From Streptomyces pinistramenti (GTDB lineage Bacteria; Actinomycetota; Actinomycetes; Streptomycetales; Streptomycetaceae), in NCBI RefSeq assembly GCF_020564935.1, contig NZ_JAJCXB010000005.1, positions 144,887 to 208,886 of the forward strand: DNA of 64,000 bases. The letters are read 5' to 3'. Position 1 is the stretch's first letter. Each line of letters begins with the position of its first letter. The notes below the pieces were generated by a model. It ran no database searches. It was given only the letters and a program-made list of their open reading frames with translations, and had not been told where the DNA came from. The translations under genes were made by a program, and so were the position numbers. Shown here piece after piece: positions 22,380-29,842 of this stretch.

Positions 22380-22722
22380 GATCAGCCTTCTTTCGCGTAT
22401 ATGAGGCGCGGTGCGGGTCGGGGTCCGGGCCCTGATGTCGACGCCGTCGACCGGGAAGCAGGGAGTTCCGTGGCGCCGGAGCGCGGGCGGGAAGCTGCTG
22501 ATTCCGACAGACGGCCGGGAGGGGCGGGGCGCTGTGTGTGACGGCGGAAGCTGCGGTGCCGACGGTGTGGCCGGGCCGAGCGACCGGCCGTCCGCACCGT
22601 CCGCATCTGCCATTATGGTGGGTCCAAGCGGATAACTGTCCGTTAGCGTGAAACTTACTGGACAGCTGTCCGGTAAGCAAGATCGATCCATCCGTGATTC
22701 CCGGATCCCGGAAGGAGGACGA
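22380..22722. promoter_or_regulatory. Divergent promoter region between xdh operon and tetR
   Basis: These 343 bases contain no gene. They should hold back-to-back promoters for the molybdenum hydroxylase operon and the TetR gene. The tetR-proximal end has a palindromic operator (22655-22676) and a second, weaker half-site CTGTCCGTTA at 22636-22645. GAAGGAGG at 22711-22718 is the ribosome site for tetR. Confidence 0.6.
22655..22676. promoter_or_regulatory. Palindromic operator, probable TetR binding site
   Basis: A 22-bp palindrome has arms reading TTACTGGACAG and CTGTCCGGTAA, with one mismatched base pair. A related half-site, CTGTCCGTTA, lies about 20 bases upstream. Palindromes of this size next to a tetR gene are usually autoregulatory operators. 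The regulator's own start is 46 bases downstream. Confidence 0.7.
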
Positions 22723-23301
22723 GTGCCACCGAAGAAAGACGCGCCCCTGCGTTCGGACGCCCAGCGCAACCGCGAGCGCATCCTGGAGGCGGCCCTCGTG
22801 GAGCTGACGCGCTCGGCCGACGTCCCGCTCAGCACGATCGCCAAGCGGGCGGGCGTCGGCCAGGCCACCTTCTACCGTAACTTCCCCCAGCGCGAGGCAC
22901 TCGTCCTGGAGGTCTACCGCTACGAGGTCCAGCAGGTGGCCGACGCCGCGTCCCAGCTGCTGGCGACCCGGACACCGGACCAGGCCCTGCGCGAGTGGAT
23001 GGACCGCCTCGCCCAGTACGCCATGGCCAAGGCGGGCCTGGCCGACGCGATGCGCCGGGCCACCAGCGCACACGGCTGCCTGGCCGCTCTCGGCCACGGC
23101 CCGGTGACCTCCGCCATCACCCGCCTCCTCCAGGCGAACGAGGAGGCCGGCACCATCCGCCCCGGCGTGACCCCGGACGACTTCCTGCTCGCCATCGCCG
23201 GACTGTGGCAGCTCGATCCGCGCGGCGCGTGGCAGCCCCGCGCCACGCGCCTCATCGACCTCGTCATGGACGGACTGCGCACCGGCGCCCCCGGCCGCTG
23301 A
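22723..23301 (+). CDS. TetR-family transcriptional regulator
   Basis: This 192-residue repressor has an N-terminal TetR helix-turn-helix (RILEAALVEL, then LSTIAKRAGVGQATFYRNFP at about 19-58), followed by an all-helical ligand domain. GTG at 22723 is chosen because GAAGGAGG precedes it; an upstream in-frame ATG at 22648 would place the operator inside the coding region. It is divergent from the molybdenum hydroxylase operon and probably represses it and itself. The ligand is unknown. Confidence 0.9.
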   Translation: MPPKKDAPLRSDAQRNRERILEAALVELTRSADVPLSTIAKRAGVGQATFYRNFPQREALVLEVYRYEVQQVADAASQLLATRTPDQALREWMDRLAQYAMAKAGLADAMRRATSAHGCLAALGHGPVTSAITRLLQANEEAGTIRPGVTPDDFLLAIAGLWQLDPRGAWQPRATRLIDLVMDGLRTGAPGR

Positions 23302-23385
23302 CCGCGCCCCCGGCCACCCCGCACAGCCCCGCCGACGGCGCCCGCACGGCCCGTACACAGGGTGCCCATCACGTAGGCTCGACGG

Positions 23386-24006
23386 ATGGCGAAGTATTTC
23401 GACGTGCACCCCGAGAATCCTCAGCGGCGCACCATCAGCACTGTGGCGGACAGCATCCGTTCCGGCGCGCTCATCGCGTACCCGACGGACTCCTGCTTCG
23501 CGCTGGGATGCCAACTCGGCAGCCGGGACGGCATCGACCGGATCCGGTCGATCCGCAACCTCGACGATCGCCACCACTTCACCCTGGTGTGCCAGAACTT
23601 CGCGCAGCTGGGCCAGTTCGTGCACGTCGACAACGACGTGTTCCGCGCGATCAAGGCGGCGACACCCGGCAGTTACACCTTCATCCTGCCCGCGACCAAG
23701 GAGGTGCCGCGCAAGCTGCTGCACCCCAAGAAGAAGACGGTCGGCGTCCGGATCCCGGACCACGCCGTCGCCCAGGCCCTGCTCGCCGAACTCGGCGAGC
23801 CGCTGCTCTCCAGCACTCTGCTGCTGCCCGACGAGGACGAGCCGCTGACGCAGGGCTGGGAGATCAAGGAACGGCTGGAGCATGTGGTGGACGCCGTGGT
23901 CGACTCGGGCGACTGCGGCACCGAGCCGACCACGGTCATCGACTTCTCCGGCGACGAGGCCGAGATCGTCCGCCGGGGAGCGGGCGACACCTCGCGCTTC
24001 GAGTAG
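23386..24006 (+). CDS. YrdC/Sua5/YciO-family protein
   Basis: This 206-residue protein has the YrdC fold signature: IAYPTDSCFALGCQ near residue 30, SIRNLDDRHHFTLVC, TPGSYTFILPA and KTVGVRIPDH. Sua5/YrdC enzymes make threonylcarbamoyl-AMP for tRNA t6A; YciO relatives share the fold with an uncertain role. Its length and lack of the C-terminal Sua5 domain fit the YciO branch. It lies alone between tetR and the convergent P450 and is probably a housekeeping gene. Confidence 0.88.
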   Translation: MAKYFDVHPENPQRRTISTVADSIRSGALIAYPTDSCFALGCQLGSRDGIDRIRSIRNLDDRHHFTLVCQNFAQLGQFVHVDNDVFRAIKAATPGSYTFILPATKEVPRKLLHPKKKTVGVRIPDHAVAQALLAELGEPLLSSTLLLPDEDEPLTQGWEIKERLEHVVDAVVDSGDCGTEPTTVIDFSGDEAEIVRRGAGDTSRFE

Positions 24007-24022
24007 CCGCCCGCCATCTCCG

Positions 24023-24063
24023 CCGTGGCCCTGTCCGGACACACCGTCCAGGCAGGGCCACGG
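24023..24063. terminator. Terminator between YciO-like gene and P450
   Basis: A perfect 11-bp stem CCGTGGCCCTG / CAGGGCCACGG encloses a 19-base loop. It lies between two convergent genes and should end both the YciO-like transcript and the PTM operon. Confidence 0.75.
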
Positions 24064-24072
24064 GTGCGACTC

Positions 24073-25275
24073 CTACCAGGTCACCGCGAGCCGCAGCGGG
24101 CTGCGTGACGTGGCGCCCAGACGCCACTCGACGCCCTGCGCGGGCTCCGCCAGCCGCAGCTCCGGGAAGCGGGCGGCGAGCCGGTGCAGCGCGAGCTGCA
24201 ACTCCAGCCGGGCCAGCCAGGCGCCCATGCAGTAGTGCGGCCCGGCCCCGAACGCGAGATTGGCGCCCGCCAGCGGTGAGAACAACTCGTCGAACGGCCG
24301 GCCGGGGAAGACGGCAGGATCCCGGTTGGCCGTGCCGCAGTCGGCGACCACCACCGACCCGGCCGGAATGATCACGCCCCCGACCTCGACGTCCTCCGAC
24401 GCATGGCGGGTACTGCCCCGGTCGTCGCCCAGCGGGATCAGATGCAGCAGCCGCTCGGCCGCCAGCTCGGCCGCCTTCTCGTCGGATCCCAGGACCGGCC
24501 AGGTCTCCGGCCGCTCACCGAGCAGGTAGAGCAGGCAGTTGCCGAGCATCGTCATCGTGCTGTCATGGCCCCCCACCGCCAGACCGCACACCAGGCTGAC
24601 GAGCTGCGCCTCGGGGATGCCGCCTTCCGTGTCCGCCGACCGGAGCAGGCTGCTGACGAGGTCGTCGCCGGGGTCGCGCCGCCGCTCGGCGATCAGCTCG
24701 GCCGCGAACGCGGCGAACTCCTCCAGCGCGGCTGTCACCTCATCCGGGTCGTGGGAACCGTCCGAGAAGGCGTACGCGGTCCAGTGCCGCAGCCGGCCCT
24801 GCGCCTGCGCGTCGAGGCCCATCAGCTCACTGATCACCGCGATCGGCAGCGGGAGGGTGAAGGCGGCCACCACGTCCACCGGCGGTTCGCAGCGCGCCAG
24901 TTCGTCCAGGCAGCGCTCCACCATCGCGGCGATCCAGGGGCGCCAGCGCGCGACCGCCCGCGGAGTGAACGCGCGGCGGAAGGTGCGGCGCAGCCGCAGG
25001 TGGTCGGGCCCGTCCTGGTTGAACACCAGATCGGGGTTGTTCACGAGGTTGGGTACGTCCGAGACGGGCGGGGCGTCCGGCCCGTAGAGCTGGGCGCGGC
25101 CGAACCGCGCGTCGCTGAGGACCTGCTGCACGTCGCGGTGCCGGGTCACCAGCCAGGCCGGGCTGCCGTCGGGCAGGGTGGTGGGCTGCGGTGGGCCGGA
25201 CTCGCCGAAACTCACGCGGTGCAGCGGGAGCAGCGTCTGGTCGGCCGTCTTCGTGGAGTTGTCTGCGGCGGACAC
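24073..25275 (-). CDS. ftdF: PTM cluster cytochrome P450 (FtdF-like) with atypical ExxR
   Basis: This 400-residue P450 is the last gene of the tetramate macrolactam operon. The haem loop FGAGPHYCMG carries the thiolate cysteine 349, and the I-helix segment is GLAVGGHDSTM, with the usual acid-alcohol pair. The K-helix, where almost all P450s have ExxR, reads A-E-R-L-L-H, which aligns as RxxH. Start: GTG with AGGAGG 5 bases upstream. In frontalamide-type clusters the equivalent P450 performs late oxidation of the carbocycle or macrocycle; the exact position cannot be read here. A hairpin in the 87-base gap before it may lower its expression relative to the rest of the operon. Confidence 0.88.
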   Translation of the reverse strand: MSAADNSTKTADQTLLPLHRVSFGESGPPQPTTLPDGSPAWLVTRHRDVQQVLSDARFGRAQLYGPDAPPVSDVPNLVNNPDLVFNQDGPDHLRLRRTFRRAFTPRAVARWRPWIAAMVERCLDELARCEPPVDVVAAFTLPLPIAVISELMGLDAQAQGRLRHWTAYAFSDGSHDPDEVTAALEEFAAFAAELIAERRRDPGDDLVSSLLRSADTEGGIPEAQLVSLVCGLAVGGHDSTMTMLGNCLLYLLGERPETWPVLGSDEKAAELAAERLLHLIPLGDDRGSTRHASEDVEVGGVIIPAGSVVVADCGTANRDPAVFPGRPFDELFSPLAGANLAFGAGPHYCMGAWLARLELQLALHRLAARFPELRLAEPAQGVEWRLGATSRSPLRLAVTW

Positions 25276-25321
25276 GGTACCTCCTGGTCCGTGGTGTGTG
25301 GGGGGTGGCGCGAGCCGAAAC

Positions 25322-25358
25322 GACGCCAACTCCGGTGCAGAACATCGGAGTTGGCGTC
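25322..25358 (-). terminator. Hairpin between ftdE-like and ftdF-like genes
   Basis: A perfect 13-bp inverted repeat, GACGCCAACTCCG and its complement, surrounds an 11-base loop. It sits just after the reductase stop codon and 47 bases before the P450 start, inside an operon whose other genes mostly overlap. It is a terminator or attenuator candidate; GTTTCGG follows the stem rather than a long T-run. Confidence 0.7.
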
Positions 25359-25362
25359 ACGC

Positions 25363-26418
25363 TCACAACTTGACCAGGACCTTGCCCCGATTGGCCGCCT
25401 GGTCCTGGTACAGGCTCCCGTATGCCTCCGGGATGTGGTCGAAGCCGTGGTGGACGGTGTGGTCGCAGGTGATCTCGTTGCGGCGGAACATGCCGCCCAA
25501 CTCGGTATGGAGTGCTGCCCAGTTCTCATCCGTGAACCATTCGAGCGAGAAGATGCCGCGGATCGTGGTGCGCGGAAACATGATGTAGGGCAGCAGTCGC
25601 GGCCCGACGCCCTCCCGGCCGACCTGGGTCGCCCACTGCCAGCACACCGCCACCTGGCTGCCGATGTTGAGCAGCGAGAACACCGTGTCGGTCACGGTGC
25701 CGCCCAGATTGTCGAAGTACTTGTCGACGCCGCCGGGTGCGGCCTTCTTGAGCGCCTCGCGCACCGCGTCGGCGCCGTCACCGTGCCGGTAGACGATGAC
25801 CTCGTCGAAGCCCAGCCGGGTCAGATACTCCGCCTTCTGCGGGGTGGACGTGGAACCCACCACCCGCGCCCCGGCACGCTTGGCCAACTGGCCGACCAGC
25901 GACCCGACAGCGCCCGACGCACCGCTGATCACGACGGTGTCGCCGGGGCTGACCGTCAGGAACTTGGTCAGCGTCCCCCAGGCCGTCATGCCGGGGCCAC
26001 CCATGACGCTCAGGGCCGTCGCCAGGGGCAGCGTGTCGTCGAACCACTGCGGATCCAGCCGGCGGTAGGCGGGGAAGACCATCGGGAACGTCCCGGTCTG
26101 CCACAGCCGCGGCTCGCCGTTGCTGACGACGTACTCGCGCCAGCCGCCGAACCCCTGCACCAGATCACCGACCCGGTGGGCCGCGCGCGGGCCGGCCTTG
26201 AGCACCTCCATGACCGAGTCGGCCCCCATGTGCGCGCCGAGCGGGGTGTCCATCGCGATGCCCTGGAGATACGGATCCACCGACACATACAGGGTCTTCA
26301 GCAGCATCTCGTCGGGCGCGAGGTCCCCTCCCACGTCCTCGGTGACCTGCTCGTAGACCCTGCCGATATCGGGAACACCTTCGACGTGCTCACGGACCAC
26401 CCATTTTTTGCTCTTCAT
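25363..26418 (-). CDS. ftdE: MDR-family NADPH-dependent reductase (FtdE-like)
   Basis: This 351-residue protein is a zinc-independent medium-chain reductase of the prostaglandin/leukotriene reductase type: the N-terminal SVDPYLQGI, the Rossmann motif GASGAVGSLVGQLAK near residue 165, and DKYFDNLGG. No structural-zinc cysteine cluster is visible. In PTM pathways the alcohol-dehydrogenase-like enzyme (FtdE, IkaC) closes the last carbocyclic ring by reductive attack on the polyene. Its start overlaps the upstream FAD-enzyme stop (ATGA). Confidence 0.9.
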   Translation of the reverse strand: MKSKKWVVREHVEGVPDIGRVYEQVTEDVGGDLAPDEMLLKTLYVSVDPYLQGIAMDTPLGAHMGADSVMEVLKAGPRAAHRVGDLVQGFGGWREYVVSNGEPRLWQTGTFPMVFPAYRRLDPQWFDDTLPLATALSVMGGPGMTAWGTLTKFLTVSPGDTVVISGASGAVGSLVGQLAKRAGARVVGSTSTPQKAEYLTRLGFDEVIVYRHGDGADAVREALKKAAPGGVDKYFDNLGGTVTDTVFSLLNIGSQVAVCWQWATQVGREGVGPRLLPYIMFPRTTIRGIFSLEWFTDENWAALHTELGGMFRRNEITCDHTVHHGFDHIPEAYGSLYQDQAANRGKVLVKL

Positions 26419-28169
26419 GTCGCGTCCTTCTCTGTGGTGACGGCCGTCCTGACCTCTTCGCGGGCGGGCCGGGGCACACGCGCCCCGACCGGAATGACCA
26501 CGTGGGTCGGCAGCGGCCCGGTCTTGTCGACGGAGGCGGTGAACGGCCGCCCGTCGTCGCGGCAGACGAACTGCATGACGTGCCGGCCGGCGGCGGCGGC
26601 CCGGATCAGGCCGCCGGTCGTCGCCCAGACACCGGACTGGTAGAAGTTCGCAAGACCCGGCAGTCCGGGCCCGTGCTTCTTGATCAGCTCTTCCAGCGTC
26701 TCGCCGCTCTCCACGAACGGCTGCCAGCCGAGCACGGTCCCGTTGTAGTTGCCCGTGTAGCGCACCTGCGTCAGCGGACTGGACACGTCGCGCACCGCGA
26801 TGGCGTCCTCGATCCCCGGATACCGCTCCTCCAGGAACCGCACCAGCGCCGTCCGCGCCTGCCGCTTCGCCGCGTAATATCCGCGCCCGTGGCGCACCGG
26901 CAAGGTGTGCACCTCCTGGCCCCCACGGGTGCGGCTGATCTGCTCCGCCCCCTCGTCCAGGGCGCGCCAGGGGGCGATGTCACAGAAATACGTGGCATAG
27001 ACGACGGTCGTCTCCTCGGGGGAGAGCTCCGGGTAATGCTGGTTGCGGAACTGGACGTTGATGCTCGGGTGACGGATGCCGGTCAGCTCGGCGGCCACGG
27101 ACTCGTCCAGCAGATACGTCGTGCAGGGTGCCCCTTCGGGGAAGGGACGCCGGAGACCGAGGAACAGCGTGAAGTATCCGGGGAAGACCATGCCGGGCTC
27201 GCGGATGGTCTCGGTGTAGAGGCGGCGGTAGGCGTCGTTGAGGTAGCGGCCCTTGAGGAACTTCATCGTCGTGGTGTGCCCGTCGCACGCCGAGACCACG
27301 ATGTCGGCGAACAGCTCCCGCCCGTCGCTGAGACGCACCCCGATCGCCCGGTCGTCCTCGATCAGGATCTCCTCGACCTTGGCGTTGTAGCTCACCTCAC
27401 CGCCGAGCCGCCGGTAGCGCTGCTCGATCGACTCGGCGAGACCGAGCGAGCCGCCCTCGGGGACGCCGGCCGACAGGTTCGCGTGCGAGGCCAGCTGGAA
27501 GAGGAACGGCAGTACCGGGAACGCCGGATGCTTCTCGTACAGGATGAAGTTGAAGGCCTCGCGCAGCAGCGGGTCCTGGAACTTCGCCGAGTAGTCCGTC
27601 ATCAGCTCGGTGATCGAGGTGCGGACGGTGTTGAAGTACGGGACGAACGACGCCAGCATCCGCATACGCTCGACCGTCCCCATCAGCCCCACCGGCTTGA
27701 GGAAGGGATACACCGCCAGGCACTTGCGGAACCTGCGCAGCCCGTGGCAGAACCGCCGGATCAGCTTGGCGTCGGCAGGGGAGATGGCGGTCAGATGCGC
27801 CTCCAGCCGGTCCGGGTCGGAGTAGAAGTGGACGGCCCTGCCATCCTGGCCGCGCACGATGTTGAACACGTCGAAGTGGCGCACCTCCTTGCCCTGCAAC
27901 GCGCCCAGTTCGAGCCAGATCTGGTGCATCTCGTTTCCCGGGCCGCTGCCGAGCAGCCAGCTGATGCAGCAGTCGAGGGTGAAGTCGCCCCGCTCCCAGG
28001 CCGTGCAGCAGCCGCCGGGGATCTCGTGCATCTCCAGGATCTGGCTCCGGTAGCCGTTCATCTGCGCGTAGCAGCCGGTGGACAGGCCGCCCAGGCCCGC
28101 ACCGATGATGATCATCGTCTCTCTGCCGTGCTCCGGCCGCGCCGTGTCCGGCGCCTCCCCGCCGCTCAC
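26415..28169 (-). CDS. ftdD: Phytoene-desaturase-like FAD oxidoreductase 2 (FtdD-like)
   Basis: This 584-residue flavoprotein has the dinucleotide motif GAGLGGLSTG, the acidic residue about 20 positions later, and GGCCTAW; the C-terminus has the amine-oxidase-like GLIRAAAAGRH segment. GTG at 28169 is chosen because it overlaps the preceding stop (GTGA). It is a paralogue of the neighbouring flavoenzyme along its whole length. In PTM pathways such enzymes form the first carbocycles from the polyene tetramate. Presence of both copies fits a 5-5-6 ring product rather than the ikarugamycin type, which uses one. Its N-terminal extension and C-terminal 50 residues differ from the paralogue. Confidence 0.9.
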   Translation of the reverse strand: MSGGEAPDTARPEHGRETMIIIGAGLGGLSTGCYAQMNGYRSQILEMHEIPGGCCTAWERGDFTLDCCISWLLGSGPGNEMHQIWLELGALQGKEVRHFDVFNIVRGQDGRAVHFYSDPDRLEAHLTAISPADAKLIRRFCHGLRRFRKCLAVYPFLKPVGLMGTVERMRMLASFVPYFNTVRTSITELMTDYSAKFQDPLLREAFNFILYEKHPAFPVLPFLFQLASHANLSAGVPEGGSLGLAESIEQRYRRLGGEVSYNAKVEEILIEDDRAIGVRLSDGRELFADIVVSACDGHTTTMKFLKGRYLNDAYRRLYTETIREPGMVFPGYFTLFLGLRRPFPEGAPCTTYLLDESVAAELTGIRHPSINVQFRNQHYPELSPEETTVVYATYFCDIAPWRALDEGAEQISRTRGGQEVHTLPVRHGRGYYAAKRQARTALVRFLEERYPGIEDAIAVRDVSSPLTQVRYTGNYNGTVLGWQPFVESGETLEELIKKHGPGLPGLANFYQSGVWATTGGLIRAAAAGRHVMQFVCRDDGRPFTASVDKTGPLPTHVVIPVGARVPRPAREEVRTAVTTEKDAT

Positions 28170-29842
28170 GCGCCTGCCTTCCCGCGCGCGGACCACCGGT
28201 CGAGCTGCGGCAGATGCCCCAGCTTCCCCGGATGCCACGGCTCCTCGCCCGCGCTCTCCCACGCGGTGAACTCCAGGCCCAGCTCCTCGCACAGGTACTG
28301 GGCCGCGAACCTGCCGGTCGACGCGGCGCGGATCAGGCCACCGAGGCCGACCCACTGCCCGGCCATGGAGAATCCGCTCAGCCCCGGCAGCCGCATCCGG
28401 TCCTTGCCCACCAGTTTGGCCGCCAGGTCGTCGGCATCGGAGAACGCCTTCCAGGCAAGAATGCTGCCGTCGAAGTTGCCGGTGTAGCGCTTGGTCGTGG
28501 CCGGCGAGGCGATGTCGACCACATCGATCCGCTCGCCGGTGCCCGGCCACCGGCGCTCCAGGAAGCTCCGCACGAAGTCGGCCACCCTGCGCTTCTGTGC
28601 CCAGTACTCCTTGCGGTCGCTGCCCCGCAGGTTCTTCCAGTAGGAGAAGTCACTGAAGTAGGTGCAGTGGACCACCGACTTCCCCTCCGGGGCGAAGCCG
28701 TCCGAATAGCGCGAACGCAACTGCACCACCAGGCTCTTCTGCAGCGCGCCGGGCAGTTCGGCGGCCTCCTCGTCGGACAGCAGATACGTGGTGCTGTGCG
28801 CGTCGCCGGTCGGGAGGTCGCCCTTGATGCCGACGAACGCCGAGACGACGGCGGGGAAGAGGGCACCGGGACGGTCCAGCAGCTCCTCGTAGAGCTTGTC
28901 GATCCGCGGCCCCGTGTACCGGCCGTCGAGCAGGCCGTAGATGGTGGTGTATCCGTCGCAGGCCGACACGACGTGGTCGGCGTAGAACCGCTTGCCGTTG
29001 CGGAGTTCCACGCCGACCGCGCGGTCGTTCTCCACCAGGATCCGCTCGACCCGCGCACGGTAGGTGATCTCACCGCCCAGTGATGTGTACCGCTCCTCGA
29101 TCGACCGGGCCAGACCCAGCGAACCGCCTTGCGGGAAACCGGCGTTGTGGTGATAGGCACTGGCCATGTTGAACAGGTAAGGCAGCAGCGGGAAGCCCTC
29201 CGGGTCCTGGAAGAAGATGTTCCGGAACGCCCGGCGCAGCAGCGGATCCTGGAAACGGTCGGCGAAGGTGTGCATCGGCAGCGCCGCGGTCCGCCAGAAC
29301 AGCCGGAACGCCGGCAGCACGGTCCGCAGCAGCGCCGCCTTCTCCCTAGCGCTCCGCAGCGGCGGCGGCGTCAGGAAGGGATACAGCTCGATGCCGAGGA
29401 ACCGCCGCAGATCCCGGCAGAACGCGCGGATCGGCCGCGCGTCGGCGGGGGACAGCTCCAGCAGATGCCGCTCCAGACGGTCCGGATCGTTGTAGAACGT
29501 CACCGAGCGGCCGCTCTCGTCGGTGACCCGGTTGAACAGGTCGAAGTTCGTGATCGACTTGCCGTCGAGCGCCCCCAGCTCCCGCCACACCTGGTGCGCC
29601 TCGTTGCCGGCGGCCGTCCCGATCAGCCACTCGATGCAGTAGTCGAAGATGTAGCCGTCACGCGACCACGCCGTGCAGCACCCTCCGGGCAGTACGTGCT
29701 TCTCGAAGATGCGGGTCCGCATCCCGCTCATCTGCGCGTAACTGCCGGTCGACATGCCGCCGACACCCGCGCCGATCACGATGACCCGCGGCCTGCCGCC
29801 CGAGCCGCGCTCGCTCCAGTCCGGCTCCAGATCATCAGGCAT
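28166..29842 (-). CDS. ftdC: Phytoene-desaturase-like FAD oxidoreductase 1 (FtdC-like)
   Basis: This 558-residue flavoprotein has GAGVGGMSTGSYAQ near residue 24, GGCCTAW, the internal SACDGYTT segment and a C-terminal LGGLIRAASTGR. It matches the second FAD enzyme in motif order and spacing, as expected from an old duplication. The ATG overlaps the PKS-NRPS stop by 8 bases. Its predicted role is oxidative or reductive cyclisation of the two polyene chains carried on the tetramate, with the paralogue making the adjacent ring. Confidence 0.9.
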   Translation of the reverse strand: MPDDLEPDWSERGSGGRPRVIVIGAGVGGMSTGSYAQMSGMRTRIFEKHVLPGGCCTAWSRDGYIFDYCIEWLIGTAAGNEAHQVWRELGALDGKSITNFDLFNRVTDESGRSVTFYNDPDRLERHLLELSPADARPIRAFCRDLRRFLGIELYPFLTPPPLRSAREKAALLRTVLPAFRLFWRTAALPMHTFADRFQDPLLRRAFRNIFFQDPEGFPLLPYLFNMASAYHHNAGFPQGGSLGLARSIEERYTSLGGEITYRARVERILVENDRAVGVELRNGKRFYADHVVSACDGYTTIYGLLDGRYTGPRIDKLYEELLDRPGALFPAVVSAFVGIKGDLPTGDAHSTTYLLSDEEAAELPGALQKSLVVQLRSRYSDGFAPEGKSVVHCTYFSDFSYWKNLRGSDRKEYWAQKRRVADFVRSFLERRWPGTGERIDVVDIASPATTKRYTGNFDGSILAWKAFSDADDLAAKLVGKDRMRLPGLSGFSMAGQWVGLGGLIRAASTGRFAAQYLCEELGLEFTAWESAGEEPWHPGKLGHLPQLDRWSARGKAGA

